NCBI RefSeq assembly: GCF_003993795.1
Contig: NZ_RWKV01000015.1
Span: forward strand, 124,001-188,000
Direction: 5' to 3'
Length of the DNA: 64,000 bases
Source: Aquabacter cavernae
GTDB taxonomy: Bacteria; Pseudomonadota; Alphaproteobacteria; Rhizobiales; Xanthobacteraceae
The notes beneath the pieces were generated by a model, which was given only the letters and a program-made list of their open reading frames with translations, did not search any database and was not told the DNA's origin. A program made the position numbers and the translations under genes. Below, piece after piece: positions 1-10,672 of this stretch. Position 1 is the first letter of the stretch; each line of letters starts with the position of its first letter.

Positions 1-1086
1 GAGGCGGTGTCGGTGCTCGATATCGAGGACTATGCCAGCTTCAAGGTGATCCGCCGCGCCCGCGCGGGTGCCCATCCGGTCTCGGAAATGGCGCGCCACG
101 TCACAGCGCAGGGCTATGCCCGCACCGCGCCCTTGCTGGGCGAGGTGCAGCGCATGGACCCGCAGGGCAACACGGCGGTGCTCGCGGTCCTGCTGGGCTA
201 TGTGCGCAGCCAGGGCGATGCCTGGAACTGGATCATCGACCAGTTGCGGCGCGCCCTCACCGCCGCCTCCCAGGGCGGTGGCGACATCGAGCAGGTGTTC
301 GAGGAACAGTCGTCCGGCCTGATCCCGTTCGCGCGGGCGGCGGGCCGCAGCCTCGGGGAATTGCACGCCATCCTCGCCCGGCCCTCGCAGGATCCCGCCT
401 TCCGTCCCCAGATGGCAGGGCCGGAGGCGGTGGAACGCTGGGCCGAGGACGCGCGCACGGCCCTGGACGGCGCGTTTGCCGCCCTGGAGACACTCCCCCC
501 CGATGCGCCGGAACGGCCGACAGCCGACGCCATCCTGGCCGTCCGCGATCGGCTCATGAACGCCTGCGCCACGCTGGCGGGGTCCGGCGCGGGCGCGCCG
601 CTCACCCGCGTGCATGGCGACTTCCGGCTGGAACGCCTGCTGGTGGCGGGCGGGGATGCCTTCGTGGCCGATTTCGACGGCCCCGCCGACCTTCCCCTGG
701 AGGCGCGGCGCCGCAAGGACAGTCCCTGGACGGACACAGCGACGCTCATCGCCAGCCTGTTCCGAGCGGCCGCCCATGTGGATGCCTCCGGCATCGAACT
801 GCACGGCTTGACCGGCCCCGACCGGCGCCGCGCGCTCATGGGCGCCTTCACCGCCCGCGCCCAGCGGGCCGTTCTTGGCGGCTATGGCGAGGCGAGCCAG
901 TCTCCGTCCGGCGCCGACCGCGCCTTGCTGGACCTCTTCCTCATGCGGGCGGTGGCGCAGCAGATCGCCGCCGAAGGGGGCATCCCCGCGCGCTATGCGG
1001 TGCATCACCTCCACGCCCTCGCGATGCGCCATGCGGGCGCCGCCGAATCCGAACCGGAGGAGACCCGCGACGAGGTCACCGCATGA
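1..1086 (+). CDS. Maltokinase domain, C-terminal part (probable TreS-maltokinase fusion), cut by left edge
   Basis: The reading frame is open from base 1, so the gene begins outside the window and 361 codons are visible. The protein shows the maltokinase pattern: PLLGEVQ and LGYVRSQGDAWNW early, HGDFRLERLL in the catalytic loop, then VADFDGPADLP and RRRKDSPWTDTATLIASL. Maltokinases phosphorylate maltose to maltose-1-phosphate for GlgE, and are often fused to trehalose synthase TreS. The catalytic loop reads HGDFR where the family usually has HGD(L/Y)H. It lies upstream of glgB on the same strand. Whether a TreS domain precedes it cannot be seen here. Confidence 0.82.
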   Translation, partial: EAVSVLDIEDYASFKVIRRARAGAHPVSEMARHVTAQGYARTAPLLGEVQRMDPQGNTAVLAVLLGYVRSQGDAWNWIIDQLRRALTAASQGGGDIEQVFEEQSSGLIPFARAAGRSLGELHAILARPSQDPAFRPQMAGPEAVERWAEDARTALDGAFAALETLPPDAPERPTADAILAVRDRLMNACATLAGSGAGAPLTRVHGDFRLERLLVAGGDAFVADFDGPADLPLEARRRKDSPWTDTATLIASLFRAAAHVDASGIELHGLTGPDRRRALMGAFTARAQRAVLGGYGEASQSPSGADRALLDLFLMRAVAQQIAAEGGIPARYAVHHLHALAMRHAGAAESEPEETRDEVTA

Positions 1087-1429
1087 CACCCGCCCCTCAC
1101 CCGACCCGGGACCATCGCCATCTTCGGCTGGTCATGCCGCCGCCGTTCGCGCCCCTCTCCCCTCGCGGGAGAGGGTGCCGAGCGACAGCGAGGCGGGTGA
1201 GGGGGCTGGCGCCGCCTGGCGCAAGCAGTCTGAAGCGCGCGCAACCGGACGCGCCCCGTCACCCCAGCCCTCTCCCGCACCGAAGTCGGATGTTTCCGAC
1301 TTCGGCACGTGAGCCATCCGAACGCGGCAACAGCCGCGTTCGGCGGGAGAGGGAGCGGGTCGCGCCCCGGACCATGCAATGTCCGACTATCGCGACGCTC
1401 CCGCACCACCACACACAAGGGAGGCTGTC
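1087..1429. repeat. Intergenic region with two REP-like palindromes
   Basis: This 343-base gap before glgB contains no gene I can support. It holds one REP-like element at about 1153-1206 (CCCTCTCCCCTCGCGGGAGA core and a GTGAGGGGG tail) and a second, more complex one at 1270-1351. A Shine-Dalgarno GGGAGG at about 1419-1424 serves glgB. Confidence 0.7.
1270..1351. repeat. Nested three-stem palindromic element
   Basis: An outer stem CTCTCCCGC (1270-1278) pairs with GCGGGAGAG (1343-1351). Between its arms are two perfect 11-bp hairpins: CCGAAGTCGGA-TGTT-TCCGACTTCGG at 1280-1305 and CCGAACGCGGC-AACA-GCCGCGTTCGG at 1318-1343. The outer arms match the core of the simpler REP-like elements elsewhere in the window, so this looks like a REP whose loop is replaced by two hairpins. 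Confidence 0.8.
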
Positions 1430-3643
1430 ATGAGCCGCCAGGACAGCAGCGTCGCCGATGCCGGCCTTCGGGACGCGGACATGGCCCAGATCGTGGAGGG
1501 CCGCCACGGCGACCCCTTCGCGGTGCTGGGTCCCCATGCGGTGCCCGGCGGCGTGGAGGTGCGCACCTTCCAGCCGGGCGCGGAAAGCGTCGCGGCCATA
1601 GACAAGACGGGCGCGGTCATCGCCCCCCTGGCGCGCATTCATCCGGGGGGCCTGTTCGCCGCCCGCCTGAAGGGCAAGGCCATGCCGCCCTACCGGCTGC
1701 GCATCGTCTGGCCCGGCGGGGCGGTGCAGGAGACCATGGACCCCTATGCCTGCCCCTCTTTGCTCGGCCCGCTGGACCTCCATCTTCTGGGGGAAGGCAC
1801 CCATCTCGGCTTCTCCGACGTGCTGGGCGCCCATGTGATGGACTGCGGCGGCACACAGGGCGTGCGCTTCACGGTGTGGGCGCCCAATGCCGCGCGGGTC
1901 AGCGTTGTCGGCGATTTCAATGGCTGGGACGGTCGGCGCCATCCCATGCGGTGCCATGCGGGCATCGGCGTGTGGGAGCTGTTCATTCCCGGCCTGGCAG
2001 TGGGGGCGCGCTACAAATACGAGATCCGCGCCGCCGACGGGCGCCTGCTTCCCCAAAAGGCGGACCCGGTGGCCCGCGCCACGGAGATGCCGCCCGCCAC
2101 CGCCTCCCGCGTGCCCGATCCCGCCCCCTTCGCCTGGACCGACGACGCCTGGATGGCCGAGCGCGCCGACCGGCAGTCAGCGGACGCGCCGCTCTCCATC
2201 TATGAGGTCCATGCCCCCTCCTGGCGGCGCATGGCGGACGGGCGAGCGCCCAATTGGGACGAACTGGCCGACCGGCTCATTCCCTATGCCACCGACATGG
2301 GCTTCACCCATGTGGAATTGCTGCCCATCACCGAGCATCCGTTCGGCGGCTCCTGGGGCTACCAGCCGCTGGGCCTGTTCGCCCCCACCGCCCGCCACGG
2401 CGCGCCCGCCGATTTCGCCCGCTTCGTGGACCGCTGCCACGCCGCCGGACTGGGGGTAATCCTCGACTGGGTGCCCGCCCATTTCCCCGGCGACGCCCAC
2501 GGCCTCGCCCAGTTCGACGGCACCGCGCTCTATGAGCATGCGGACCCGCGCGAGGGCTTTCACCAGGACTGGAACACGCTCATCTACAATCTCGGACGCA
2601 CCGAGGTATCCGCCTTCCTCATCGCCAGCGCCCTGGACTGGGTCCGGCGCTTCCATGTGGACGGGCTGCGGGTGGATGCGGTCGCCTCCATGCTCTATCG
2701 CGACTATTCCCGCAAATCCGGCGAATGGGTGCCCAACGTCCATGGCGGGCGGGAAAACCTGGAGGCGGTGGCCTTCCTCAAGCGCCTCAACGAGACGCTG
2801 GCCCGCGAGGCGCCCGGCGCCGTCACCATCGCCGAGGAATCCACCGCCTGGCCGGGCGTGACCGCGCCCGTTTCCGAGGGCGGGCTCGGCTTTTCCTACA
2901 AATGGAACATGGGCTGGATGCACGACACCTTGCGCTATATCGGCAAGGATCCGGTGCATCGCCGCCACCATCATGACGACCTGACCTTCGGGCTCGTCTA
3001 TGCCTTCTCCGAGCATTATGTGCTGCCCCTCTCCCATGACGAGGTGGTGCACGGAAAGGGCTCGCTGCTCGCCCGCATGCCGGGGGACCGATGGCAGGCT
3101 CTGGCCAACCTGCGCGCCTATCTCGGCTTCATGTACGGCCATCCCGGCAAGAAGCTGCTCTTCATGGGCGCGGAGCTGGCCCAGCCCGGCGAGTGGAACC
3201 ACGATTCCGAACTGCCCTGGGGCCTCCTCGATGACCCCGCCCATGCCGGGGTCCGGGCGCTGGTGCGCGACCTCAACACGCTCTACCGCGCCACCCCCGC
3301 TTTGCATGCCCTGGACAGCGCGCCGGAGGGCTTCCGCTGGATCATCGGCGACGATGCGGGCAATTCGGTCTTCGCCTTCCTGCGGCTCGGGGCGGGCCCG
3401 CCGGTGCTGGCGGTGTGCAACATGACGCCCGTGCCCCGGCACGATTACCGCATCGGCCTGCCCCAGGGCGGCCTCTGGGAGGAGGCGCTGAACACGGATG
3501 CCCACACCTATGGCGGCTCCGGCATGGGCAATGGCGGACAGGTGCGCGCGCAGGCGGAGCCGAGCCACGGCATGGAACATTCCGCCCGGCTCACGCTTCC
3601 CCCTCTCTCCACCCTCTTCCTGCGCCCGGGGGCCGCCTCATGA
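1430..3643 (+). CDS. glgB: 1,4-alpha-glucan branching enzyme
   Basis: The enzyme makes alpha-1,6 branches in glycogen by cutting and transferring alpha-1,4 chains. The 737-residue product has an N-terminal CBM48-type region ([20 protein letters not shown]) and a GH13 barrel. [12 protein letters not shown] carries the nucleophile, Asp416; EEST near residue 469 carries the acid; SHDEVVHGK carries the third carboxylate. ATG 1430 is chosen because GGGAGG lies just upstream; an in-frame ATG at 1379 has no such signal. The stop overlaps the glgX start (ATGA), so the two are probably translationally coupled. Length fits the family. Confidence 0.96.
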   Translation: MSRQDSSVADAGLRDADMAQIVEGRHGDPFAVLGPHAVPGGVEVRTFQPGAESVAAIDKTGAVIAPLARIHPGGLFAARLKGKAMPPYRLRIVWPGGAVQETMDPYACPSLLGPLDLHLLGEGTHLGFSDVLGAHVMDCGGTQGVRFTVWAPNAARVSVVGDFNGWDGRRHPMRCHAGIGVWELFIPGLAVGARYKYEIRAADGRLLPQKADPVARATEMPPATASRVPDPAPFAWTDDAWMAERADRQSADAPLSIYEVHAPSWRRMADGRAPNWDELADRLIPYATDMGFTHVELLPITEHPFGGSWGYQPLGLFAPTARHGAPADFARFVDRCHAAGLGVILDWVPAHFPGDAHGLAQFDGTALYEHADPREGFHQDWNTLIYNLGRTEVSAFLIASALDWVRRFHVDGLRVDAVASMLYRDYSRKSGEWVPNVHGGRENLEAVAFLKRLNETLAREAPGAVTIAEESTAWPGVTAPVSEGGLGFSYKWNMGWMHDTLRYIGKDPVHRRHHHDDLTFGLVYAFSEHYVLPLSHDEVVHGKGSLLARMPGDRWQALANLRAYLGFMYGHPGKKLLFMGAELAQPGEWNHDSELPWGLLDDPAHAGVRALVRDLNTLYRATPALHALDSAPEGFRWIIGDDAGNSVFAFLRLGAGPPVLAVCNMTPVPRHDYRIGLPQGGLWEEALNTDAHTYGGSGMGNGGQVRAQAEPSHGMEHSARLTLPPLSTLFLRPGAAS

Positions 3644-5754
3644 CCTTGCCGCCGCTCCCCGAGCGCCTGGAAGCCGGGCATCCCCACCCGCTCGGCGCCA
3701 CGCCGGACGGCCTCGGCACCAATTTCGCGGTCTTCTCGGCCAATGCGGAGAAGGTGGAGCTGTGCCTGTTCGACCCGCGCGGGCGGCGCGAGGTGGCGCG
3801 CCTCGCCTTGCCCGAATGCACCGACGAGGTCTGGCACGGCTACCTGCCCGGCGCCTTCGAGGGCCTCATTTACGGCTATCGCGCCCACGGCCCCTACGAT
3901 CCCGCGCGCGGCCACCGCTTCAACCCCAACAAGCTGCTGCTGGACCCCTATGCCCGCCAGATCACCGGGCCGCCGCGCTGGTCGGACGTGCTGTTCGGCT
4001 ATCGCATGGGCGCGGGGCGCGGCGACCTCGCCATGGACCGGCGCGACAGCGCCCCGGCCATGCCCAAATGCGTGGTGGTGGCCAATGCCGCCGAATGGGG
4101 CGAGGACCGCCCCCCGCTCACCCCCTGGGCGGACAGCGTCGTCTATGAAACCCATCTGCGCGGCATCTCCATGCGCCGCGAGGATGTGCGCCCCCACGAG
4201 CGCGGCACCTTCGCGGCCCTCGCCCATCCCCGCTTCATCGACCATCTCCAGCGCATCGGCGTAACGGCGGTGGAGCTGATGCCGGTGCATGCCTTCCTCC
4301 AGGATCATTTCCTGGTGGAGAAGGGGCTGCGCAATTACTGGGGCTATTCCACCCTCGCCTTCTTCGCGCCCGAGCCCGCCTATCTCTCCACCGGCTCGCT
4401 CCAGGAGATGCGCGCCGCCATCCGCCGCCTGCATGCGGCGGGCATCGAGGTGATCCTCGACGTGGTCTACAACCACACCTGCGAGGGCAATGAGCTGGGG
4501 CCGACCTTCTCCTTCAAGGGCCTCGACAATGCCAGCTACTACCGGCTCATGCCGGGAGACGAGCGCTACTACATCAACGACACCGGCTGCGGGAACACGG
4601 TGAACCTGTCCCATCCCCGCGTACTGCAGATGGTGATGGATTCCCTGCGCTATTGGGTGGAAGCCTTCCATGTGGACGGCTTCCGCTTCGATCTCGGCGT
4701 GACGCTGGGGCGCGAGGGGACCGGCTTCGATCCCGGCTCCGGCTTCTTCGACGCCATCCGCCAGGACCCGGTGCTCGCCCGCTGCAAGCTCATGGCCGAG
4801 CCGTGGGACATCGGCCCGGACGGCTACCAACTCGGCCGCCTGCCGCCGGGATTTGCCGAATGGAACGACCGGTTCCGCGACGGCGTGCGGCGCTTCTGGA
4901 AGCGCGATCCCGGCCTGCGGGGCGAGATGGCGGGGCGGCTCGCCGGGTCGGCCGACCTGTTCGACCGGCGCTGGCGCAAGCCGTGGGCTTCGGTGAACTA
5001 TGTAGCCTCCCATGACGGCTTCACCCTCGCCGACCTCGTCTCCTTCAACGAGAAGCACAACGAGGCCAATGGCGAGGACGGCCGCGACGGCCATGACGGA
5101 AACCATTCCTTCAACTGGGGCGCGGAAGGGCCGACCGAGGACGAGGGCATCAACGCCCAACGCGCCCGCGTCACCCGCGCCATGCTGGCCACCGTCATGT
5201 TCGCCCAGGGCACGCCCATGGTGCTGGCGGGCGACGAATTCGGCCGCACCCAGCACGGCAACAACAATGCCTATTGCCAGGACAACGACATTTCCTGGGT
5301 GGACTGGGAGCAGGCCCGCTCCCCCGAGGGCCGCGCGCTCACCGCCTTCGTGGCGCGCCTCGCCGAGCTTCGCCGCCGCTATCCCATCCTGCGCGCGCCC
5401 CGCTTCCTCCATGCGCTGGAGGAACTGGCGCCGGGCCTGAAGGATATCGGCTGGTTCGACGAGCATGGCGTGGAGATCCCGCCCGAGGGCTGGCATCTGG
5501 ACGGCGCACTCACTCTGGGCCTGCGCCGCGCGGGTCCCACCCCCCAGGGCGGCATCGAGGTTCTGCTCCTGCTGCTCAACGCCTCCGACGGAGCGGTGAC
5601 GTTCCGCCTGCCGGAACCCGCGCTCACATGGCGCCTGCTGGTGGACAGTGCCGCCGGCCTCGTCTCCGAGGAGCGCGCCATTCAGGGCGAGACCCATCTG
5701 GGAGCCTCCAGCGTGCGCCTGCTGGCCGCGCACCTGGACGCGCCGCCCCTCTGA
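3640..5754 (+). CDS. glgX: Glycogen debranching enzyme (isoamylase type)
   Basis: This GH13 enzyme hydrolyses alpha-1,6 branches of limit dextrins; homologues in trehalose clusters are called TreX and supply linear chains to TreY. The 704-residue product begins with a CBM48 domain ([20 protein letters not shown]). It has [26 protein letters not shown] with Asp351 as nucleophile, AEPWDIG with Glu387, and [18 protein letters not shown] 3640 overlaps the glgB stop by four bases. The context points to a glycogen-to-trehalose or glycogen turnover operon. Confidence 0.95.
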   Translation: MTLPPLPERLEAGHPHPLGATPDGLGTNFAVFSANAEKVELCLFDPRGRREVARLALPECTDEVWHGYLPGAFEGLIYGYRAHGPYDPARGHRFNPNKLLLDPYARQITGPPRWSDVLFGYRMGAGRGDLAMDRRDSAPAMPKCVVVANAAEWGEDRPPLTPWADSVVYETHLRGISMRREDVRPHERGTFAALAHPRFIDHLQRIGVTAVELMPVHAFLQDHFLVEKGLRNYWGYSTLAFFAPEPAYLSTGSLQEMRAAIRRLHAAGIEVILDVVYNHTCEGNELGPTFSFKGLDNASYYRLMPGDERYYINDTGCGNTVNLSHPRVLQMVMDSLRYWVEAFHVDGFRFDLGVTLGREGTGFDPGSGFFDAIRQDPVLARCKLMAEPWDIGPDGYQLGRLPPGFAEWNDRFRDGVRRFWKRDPGLRGEMAGRLAGSADLFDRRWRKPWASVNYVASHDGFTLADLVSFNEKHNEANGEDGRDGHDGNHSFNWGAEGPTEDEGINAQRARVTRAMLATVMFAQGTPMVLAGDEFGRTQHGNNNAYCQDNDISWVDWEQARSPEGRALTAFVARLAELRRRYPILRAPRFLHALEELAPGLKDIGWFDEHGVEIPPEGWHLDGALTLGLRRAGPTPQGGIEVLLLLLNASDGAVTFRLPEPALTWRLLVDSAAGLVSEERAIQGETHLGASSVRLLAAHLDAPPL

Positions 5755-5771
5755 GACCGAAGGGCCCGATC

Positions 5772-7841
5772 ATGGACGAACAGCTCATTCACCTCGCCCG
5801 CCGCGCGGGCCTCTCGCCGGACTGGCACGACGCCTTCGGGAAGCCGCGCACCGTGCCGCCCGACAGCCTGCGCGCCATCCTCGCGGCCCTGGACCTGCCC
5901 GCCGGCACCCCGGCCCAGATGGACGAAAGCCTCGCGCGCCTCGCCTTGGAGGCCCGCGCGGAGACCCCGCCGCTGGTGACCGCCGACGCGGGCACGCCCG
6001 TGTCAGTCCCCCTCGCGGGGCCGGACGGGCCGGTGCGCTACCGCCTGACCCTGGAGGACGGCGGCGTGGTGGAGGGCGAGGCGTCCCGTGACGCGGGCGT
6101 GCTCACCGTGCCCGGCCTGGAGCCGCCCGGTTATCACCGTCTGGAAGCGGACGGGGTGGAAACGGTTCTCGCCGTCGCACCGGCCCGCTGCTTCAGCGTG
6201 GGGGATGCCGCCGGGCGGGAACAGGCCCGGCTCTGGGGCCTCGCCGTGCAGCTCTATGGCCTGCGCCGTGACGGGGATGGCGGCATCGGCGATTTCACTG
6301 CCCTGTCCCAATTGGCGGGCAAGGCCGCTGCGGCGGGGGCGGACGCGCTGGTGCTGAGCCCCATCCATGCGGGCTTTGCCGCCGACCCGCATCATTTCAG
6401 CCCCTATGCGCCCTCCAGCCGGCAATTCCTGAACCCGCTTTATGCCGATCCCGGCATGGTGTTCGGCGACGCCGCGCTGGATGCCGCCCGCATGGCAGTG
6501 GGCGAGGCCCCGCGCCCGCCGGAGAACGGCTTCGTGGACTGGCCTTCGGCAGGCCCCGCCAAGCTCGCCTTGCTGCGCTACCTGTTCGAGGAAGCCCTTC
6601 CCCGATCGGAGGCGCTGAAGGCGGACTTCCGGGCGTTCCGTGACGCGGGCGGGGCGGGCCTGGAAGGCCATGCGCGCTTCGAGGCCATCCATGACAGCCA
6701 GTTCCGCGCCGATCCCACCCGCTGGAACTGGCGCAGCTGGGGCGCGGGCCTCACCGACCCGGCGAGCGCGGCGGTGGACGCCTTCGCCCGCCAGAATGCC
6801 CCCGAAGTGGCGTTCCACGCCTTCCTGCAATGGGTGGCGGACCGGAGCCTCGCACAGGCCCAGGCGGATGCGCGGGCGGCCGGAATGGCCATCGGCCTCG
6901 TGAGCGATCTGGCCGTCGGCACCGATGGCGGCGGCAGCCAGGCCTGGAGCCGTCAGGCGGACATGCTCATCGGCCTCGGCGTCGGCGCGCCGCCGGACCT
7001 GCTCAACGGCCTCGGCCAGAATTGGGGCCTCTCGGCCTTCTCCCCCCGCGCTTTGGCGCGCAGCGGCTTTTCCGCCTTCCGCGACATGCTGGGCGCGGTC
7101 ATGGCCCATGCGGGCGGGGTGCGCATCGACCACATCATGGGCCTGAGGCGCCTCTGGCTGGTGCCGGAGGGCTTCCCGGCCACGGCGGGCGCCTATCTCG
7201 CCTATCCGTTCGAGGATCTGGTGCGCCTCGTGGCGCTGGAATCCCACCGCCGCCGCGCCATCGTCATCGGCGAAGATCTCGGCACCGTGCCGGAAGGGTT
7301 CCGCGAGGTGCTGGCGGCGCGCGGCATATCGGGCATGAAGGTGCTCTGGTTCGAACGCCACGCCGACGGCGGCTATACCGGCGCGCAGCATTATTCGGCG
7401 GAGGCCATCGCCGTCACCGGCACCCATGACCTGCCCACCGTGACGGGCTGGTGGAAGGGCCGGGACATCGACTGGCGGGTGCCGCTGGGTATCGTGGGCG
7501 AAGGCCAGGACGAGGCCAGCGAGCGCGCCGCCCGCGCCGAAGACCGGCAAGCCCTGTGGCGCACCATCGCCCCCGAGGGCACAGACCGCCATGCCCCTCC
7601 GGAGGCGGGCGAAACGGTGGTGGAAGCGGCTTTGAGCTTCATCGGCCGCACCCCCGCGCCGCTCGCGGTCATCCCGCTCGAGGATGCGCTGGCGCTGGAC
7701 GAGCAGCCCAACCTGCCGGGCACCGTGGACGAGCATCCCAACTGGCGCCGCCGCCTCGCGCCGGACGCCGACCGCCTGCTGGACGACCCGGCGGTGCGCC
7801 ATCGCCTGAAGCTGCTGGACGATGCGCGGAGAGGCGCGTGA
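5772..7841 (+). CDS. malQ: 4-alpha-glucanotransferase (amylomaltase)
   Basis: MalQ (GH77) transfers maltodextrin chains between acceptors and releases glucose. The 689-residue product is the long form, with an N-terminal extension before the GH77 barrel. RIDHIMGL carries nucleophile Asp453, VIGEDLGTVP carries Glu501 and TGTHDLPT carries Asp553. It starts 17 bases after glgX and its stop overlaps the treY GTG start. In many related clusters treZ would be expected near treY; here malQ sits beside treY and no treZ is present. Confidence 0.94.
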   Translation: MDEQLIHLARRAGLSPDWHDAFGKPRTVPPDSLRAILAALDLPAGTPAQMDESLARLALEARAETPPLVTADAGTPVSVPLAGPDGPVRYRLTLEDGGVVEGEASRDAGVLTVPGLEPPGYHRLEADGVETVLAVAPARCFSVGDAAGREQARLWGLAVQLYGLRRDGDGGIGDFTALSQLAGKAAAAGADALVLSPIHAGFAADPHHFSPYAPSSRQFLNPLYADPGMVFGDAALDAARMAVGEAPRPPENGFVDWPSAGPAKLALLRYLFEEALPRSEALKADFRAFRDAGGAGLEGHARFEAIHDSQFRADPTRWNWRSWGAGLTDPASAAVDAFARQNAPEVAFHAFLQWVADRSLAQAQADARAAGMAIGLVSDLAVGTDGGGSQAWSRQADMLIGLGVGAPPDLLNGLGQNWGLSAFSPRALARSGFSAFRDMLGAVMAHAGGVRIDHIMGLRRLWLVPEGFPATAGAYLAYPFEDLVRLVALESHRRRAIVIGEDLGTVPEGFREVLAARGISGMKVLWFERHADGGYTGAQHYSAEAIAVTGTHDLPTVTGWWKGRDIDWRVPLGIVGEGQDEASERAARAEDRQALWRTIAPEGTDRHAPPEAGETVVEAALSFIGRTPAPLAVIPLEDALALDEQPNLPGTVDEHPNWRRRLAPDADRLLDDPAVRHRLKLLDDARRGA

Positions 7842-10672
7842 GCGCGCCCCGCGCCACCGCGCGCCTCCAGTTCCATGCGGGCTTCACCCTGGACGACGCC
7901 GTTCCCCTGCTGGACTATCTGTCGGCGCTGGGCATCAGCCATCTCTATGCCTCCCCGCTCCTCACCTCGCGGGCGGGCTCGCACCATGGCTATGACACGG
8001 TGGACCACGGCACGCTGGACCCGGACGTGGGCGGGGAAGCCGCCCTCCGCCGCCTCGTGGCCGCGCTGCGGGCCAAGGGCATGGGCCTCGTCCTGGATAT
8101 CGTGCCCAACCATATGGGGGTCGGCGGCGCCGACAACCGGGTGTGGCTGAACGTGCTGGAATGGGGGCGGGAGAGCGCCCAGGCCGACATGTTCGACATC
8201 AACTGGACCCCGGACGATCCTGCCCTCGCAGGCAAGGTGCTCGCGCCCTTCCTGGGCGCGCCCTATGGGGAGGCGCTGCGCACGGGCACGCTGACGCTGG
8301 CCTATGACGGCGCGCGCGGCGCCTTCGAGGCGCGCCATTACGAACACGCCTTCCCCATCTGCCCCCGCCAGTATGGGGACATCCTCGCGGGCGCCGCCGA
8401 TCCCGCCCTCGCCGCGTTCGCGGACGCCTTCGCCGCCGTCCCGCCGGGCCCGGAGGGCAAGGCGCAGGCGGAGGCCCTGAAGGAGCGCCTCGCCCTCGCG
8501 GTGGAGGCGGCGGGGCCGGACCTTCTCGCCGCCCCCCTCGCCGCCTTCGACGCAACCCGTCCGGACGGCTGCCGCAGGCTGCATGCTTTGCTGGAGCGGC
8601 AGAATTTCCGCCTCGCCTGGTGGCGCACCGCCAATGACGATCTCAACTGGCGCCGCTTCTTCGACATTACCGGCCTCGCGGGTCTCCAGGCGGAACGCCA
8701 GGACGTGTTCGAGCAGTCCCACGCCTTGCTGTTCCGCCTCTATGGGGAAGGGCTCGCGGACGGCTTCCGGGTGGACCATGTGGACGGGCTCGCGGACCCC
8801 GCCGGCTATTGCCGGCGCATGCGCCGCCGCATGGAGCAGTTGGAGCCCAACCGCCCCGCCGAGGCGCCGCCGGGGGGCTATCTGGTGGTGGAGAAGATCC
8901 TCCATCCCGGCGAGCGCCTGCCGGAGGCGTGGCCGGTGGACGGCACCACCGGCTACGACTTCATGGACGAGGTGGCCGCTGTGCTCCATGACGGCGGCGC
9001 GGCGGATGCGCTGGAGCATGTGTGGAGCCGCGCGGCGGGCGACGGGACAGCCTATGCCGCCCATCGCGAGGCCGCCCGCCGGCAGGTGCTGCGGGACGGG
9101 TTCGGCGCCGAGATGCAGGCCGCCACCCGCGCCCTCCACAAGGTGGCGCAGGCCGATCTCGACACCCGCGACATCACCCGCGCCGCCATCCGGCGCGCCC
9201 TCAACGAACTGCTGGTGGCCTTCCCGGTCTATCGCACCTATGCGGACGCCGCCGGGCGCAGCGCGCAGGACTGGGCCTTCATGTCCGAGGCGCTCAGCAA
9301 GGCGCGCACGCGGCTCGCGCCCATGGACCATCCGGTGCTGGACCTCCTCGACGGCTGGCTGGGCGGGGAGGCATCGGCCGGGCTTGGAGACATGATGGAG
9401 GCGGGGACCCGCGCCTATGCCGTCGCCCGCTTCCAGCAGCTCACCTCGCCCATCGCCGCCAAGTCCATGGAGGATACGCTCTTCTACCGCCATGGCCGGC
9501 TGCTCTCGCGCAACGAGGTGGGCTCGGACCCCGGCCATCTCGCCATGTCGCCCGCCGCCTTCCATGCGGCCGCCGCCGCCCGCCGCGCGCGTCTGCCGGG
9601 CGCCATGCTGGCCACCGCCACCCATGACCACAAGCGCGGCGAGGATGCCCGCATGCGGCTCGCGGTGCTGAGCGAGATCCCCCGCGAATGGTCGCTGGAG
9701 CTGGACGCCCTCATGGCCCTCGCCGCGCCGCTACGGGTGGAACTGCCCGAAGGCCCAGCGCCGGAGCCGCCCGACGAGGTGATGCTCTACCAGACCCTGA
9801 TCGGCCACTGGCCGCACGCTCTGGAGGCGGAGGACGAAGCGGGGATCGCGGATTATTTCGGCCGTGTGGCCGGCTGGCAAGAAAAGGCGCTGCGGGAGGC
9901 CAAGAGGCGCACCAATTGGGTGTTTCCCGACGCGACCTACGAAGACGCCTGTCGCGCCTTCCTTGACGCCGTCGGCGGCCCGCAAGGCGCCGCGCTGCGG
10001 GCGCGGCTGTGCGCCTTCGCCCGGCGGCTCGCCCCGGCGGGGGCCGTGAACAGCCTTGCCCAGACCGTGCTCAAGCTCACCGTGCCGGGCGTGCCGGACC
10101 TCTATCAGGGCACGGAATTCTGGGACCTCTCTTTGGTGGACCCGGACAATCGCCGCCCGGTGGATTTCGCCGCCCGCGCCCATGCCCTCGGCGAAGGCGC
10201 GGACCCCGTGTCGCTCCTGCCCCACTGGCGGGACGGACGGGTGAAGCAGGCCATCCTGGCGCGCCTGCTGGCCGCGCGCGCCGCCGAACCGGCCCTGTTC
10301 GCGCAGGGAAGCTACGAGCCCCTGGAGGTGGAGGGACCTGCCGCCGAACGGGTCGTCGCCTTCCTGCGGCGGCATGGTGGGACGACGCTCCTCGTGGTAG
10401 CCGCGCGCCTCTCGGCCGCTGCGCTCGGGCCGGATGCCGGACTGCCGCTGGCGCCGCCCGCCGCCTTTGCCGGGACCACGCTGCGCCTGCCGGAAAACCT
10501 CCCGCCTTTCACGGACCTGTTGACCGGCGCCCCCCTGCCGGGCGAGGCTTCGTCCGGCGATGTGCCGACGCTCCTGCGCGCCCTTCCCGTGGCGGTTCTC
10601 GCCGGGCGGGACGCAGAACAGGAACCCGGCGTTGCCGCGTTCTCGGCACGGACGGAAGCGAGGACAGGATGA
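7838..10672 (+). CDS. treY: Maltooligosyltrehalose synthase
   Basis: TreY converts the reducing-end glucose of a maltodextrin into a trehalosyl end; TreZ then releases trehalose. The 944-residue product opens with TARLQFHAGFTLDDAVPLL and SRAGSHHGYD, typical of this GH13 subfamily. RVDHVDGLADP carries Asp313, LVVEKIL carries Glu352 and ATHDHKRGEDAR carries Asp597. PGVPDLYQGTE lies near the end. The GTG start forms a GTGA overlap with malQ, which fixes the start in the absence of a nearby ATG. The partner treZ is not in the window. Confidence 0.94.
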   Translation: MSAPRATARLQFHAGFTLDDAVPLLDYLSALGISHLYASPLLTSRAGSHHGYDTVDHGTLDPDVGGEAALRRLVAALRAKGMGLVLDIVPNHMGVGGADNRVWLNVLEWGRESAQADMFDINWTPDDPALAGKVLAPFLGAPYGEALRTGTLTLAYDGARGAFEARHYEHAFPICPRQYGDILAGAADPALAAFADAFAAVPPGPEGKAQAEALKERLALAVEAAGPDLLAAPLAAFDATRPDGCRRLHALLERQNFRLAWWRTANDDLNWRRFFDITGLAGLQAERQDVFEQSHALLFRLYGEGLADGFRVDHVDGLADPAGYCRRMRRRMEQLEPNRPAEAPPGGYLVVEKILHPGERLPEAWPVDGTTGYDFMDEVAAVLHDGGAADALEHVWSRAAGDGTAYAAHREAARRQVLRDGFGAEMQAATRALHKVAQADLDTRDITRAAIRRALNELLVAFPVYRTYADAAGRSAQDWAFMSEALSKARTRLAPMDHPVLDLLDGWLGGEASAGLGDMMEAGTRAYAVARFQQLTSPIAAKSMEDTLFYRHGRLLSRNEVGSDPGHLAMSPAAFHAAAAARRARLPGAMLATATHDHKRGEDARMRLAVLSEIPREWSLELDALMALAAPLRVELPEGPAPEPPDEVMLYQTLIGHWPHALEAEDEAGIADYFGRVAGWQEKALREAKRRTNWVFPDATYEDACRAFLDAVGGPQGAALRARLCAFARRLAPAGAVNSLAQTVLKLTVPGVPDLYQGTEFWDLSLVDPDNRRPVDFAARAHALGEGADPVSLLPHWRDGRVKQAILARLLAARAAEPALFAQGSYEPLEVEGPAAERVVAFLRRHGGTTLLVVAARLSAAALGPDAGLPLAPPAAFAGTTLRLPENLPPFTDLLTGAPLPGEASSGDVPTLLRALPVAVLAGRDAEQEPGVAAFSARTEARTG

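Noticed and set aside
3508-5733. Long minus-strand open frame of about 740 codons
   Set aside because: It mirrors glgX and glgB on the other strand and has no recognisable motif.
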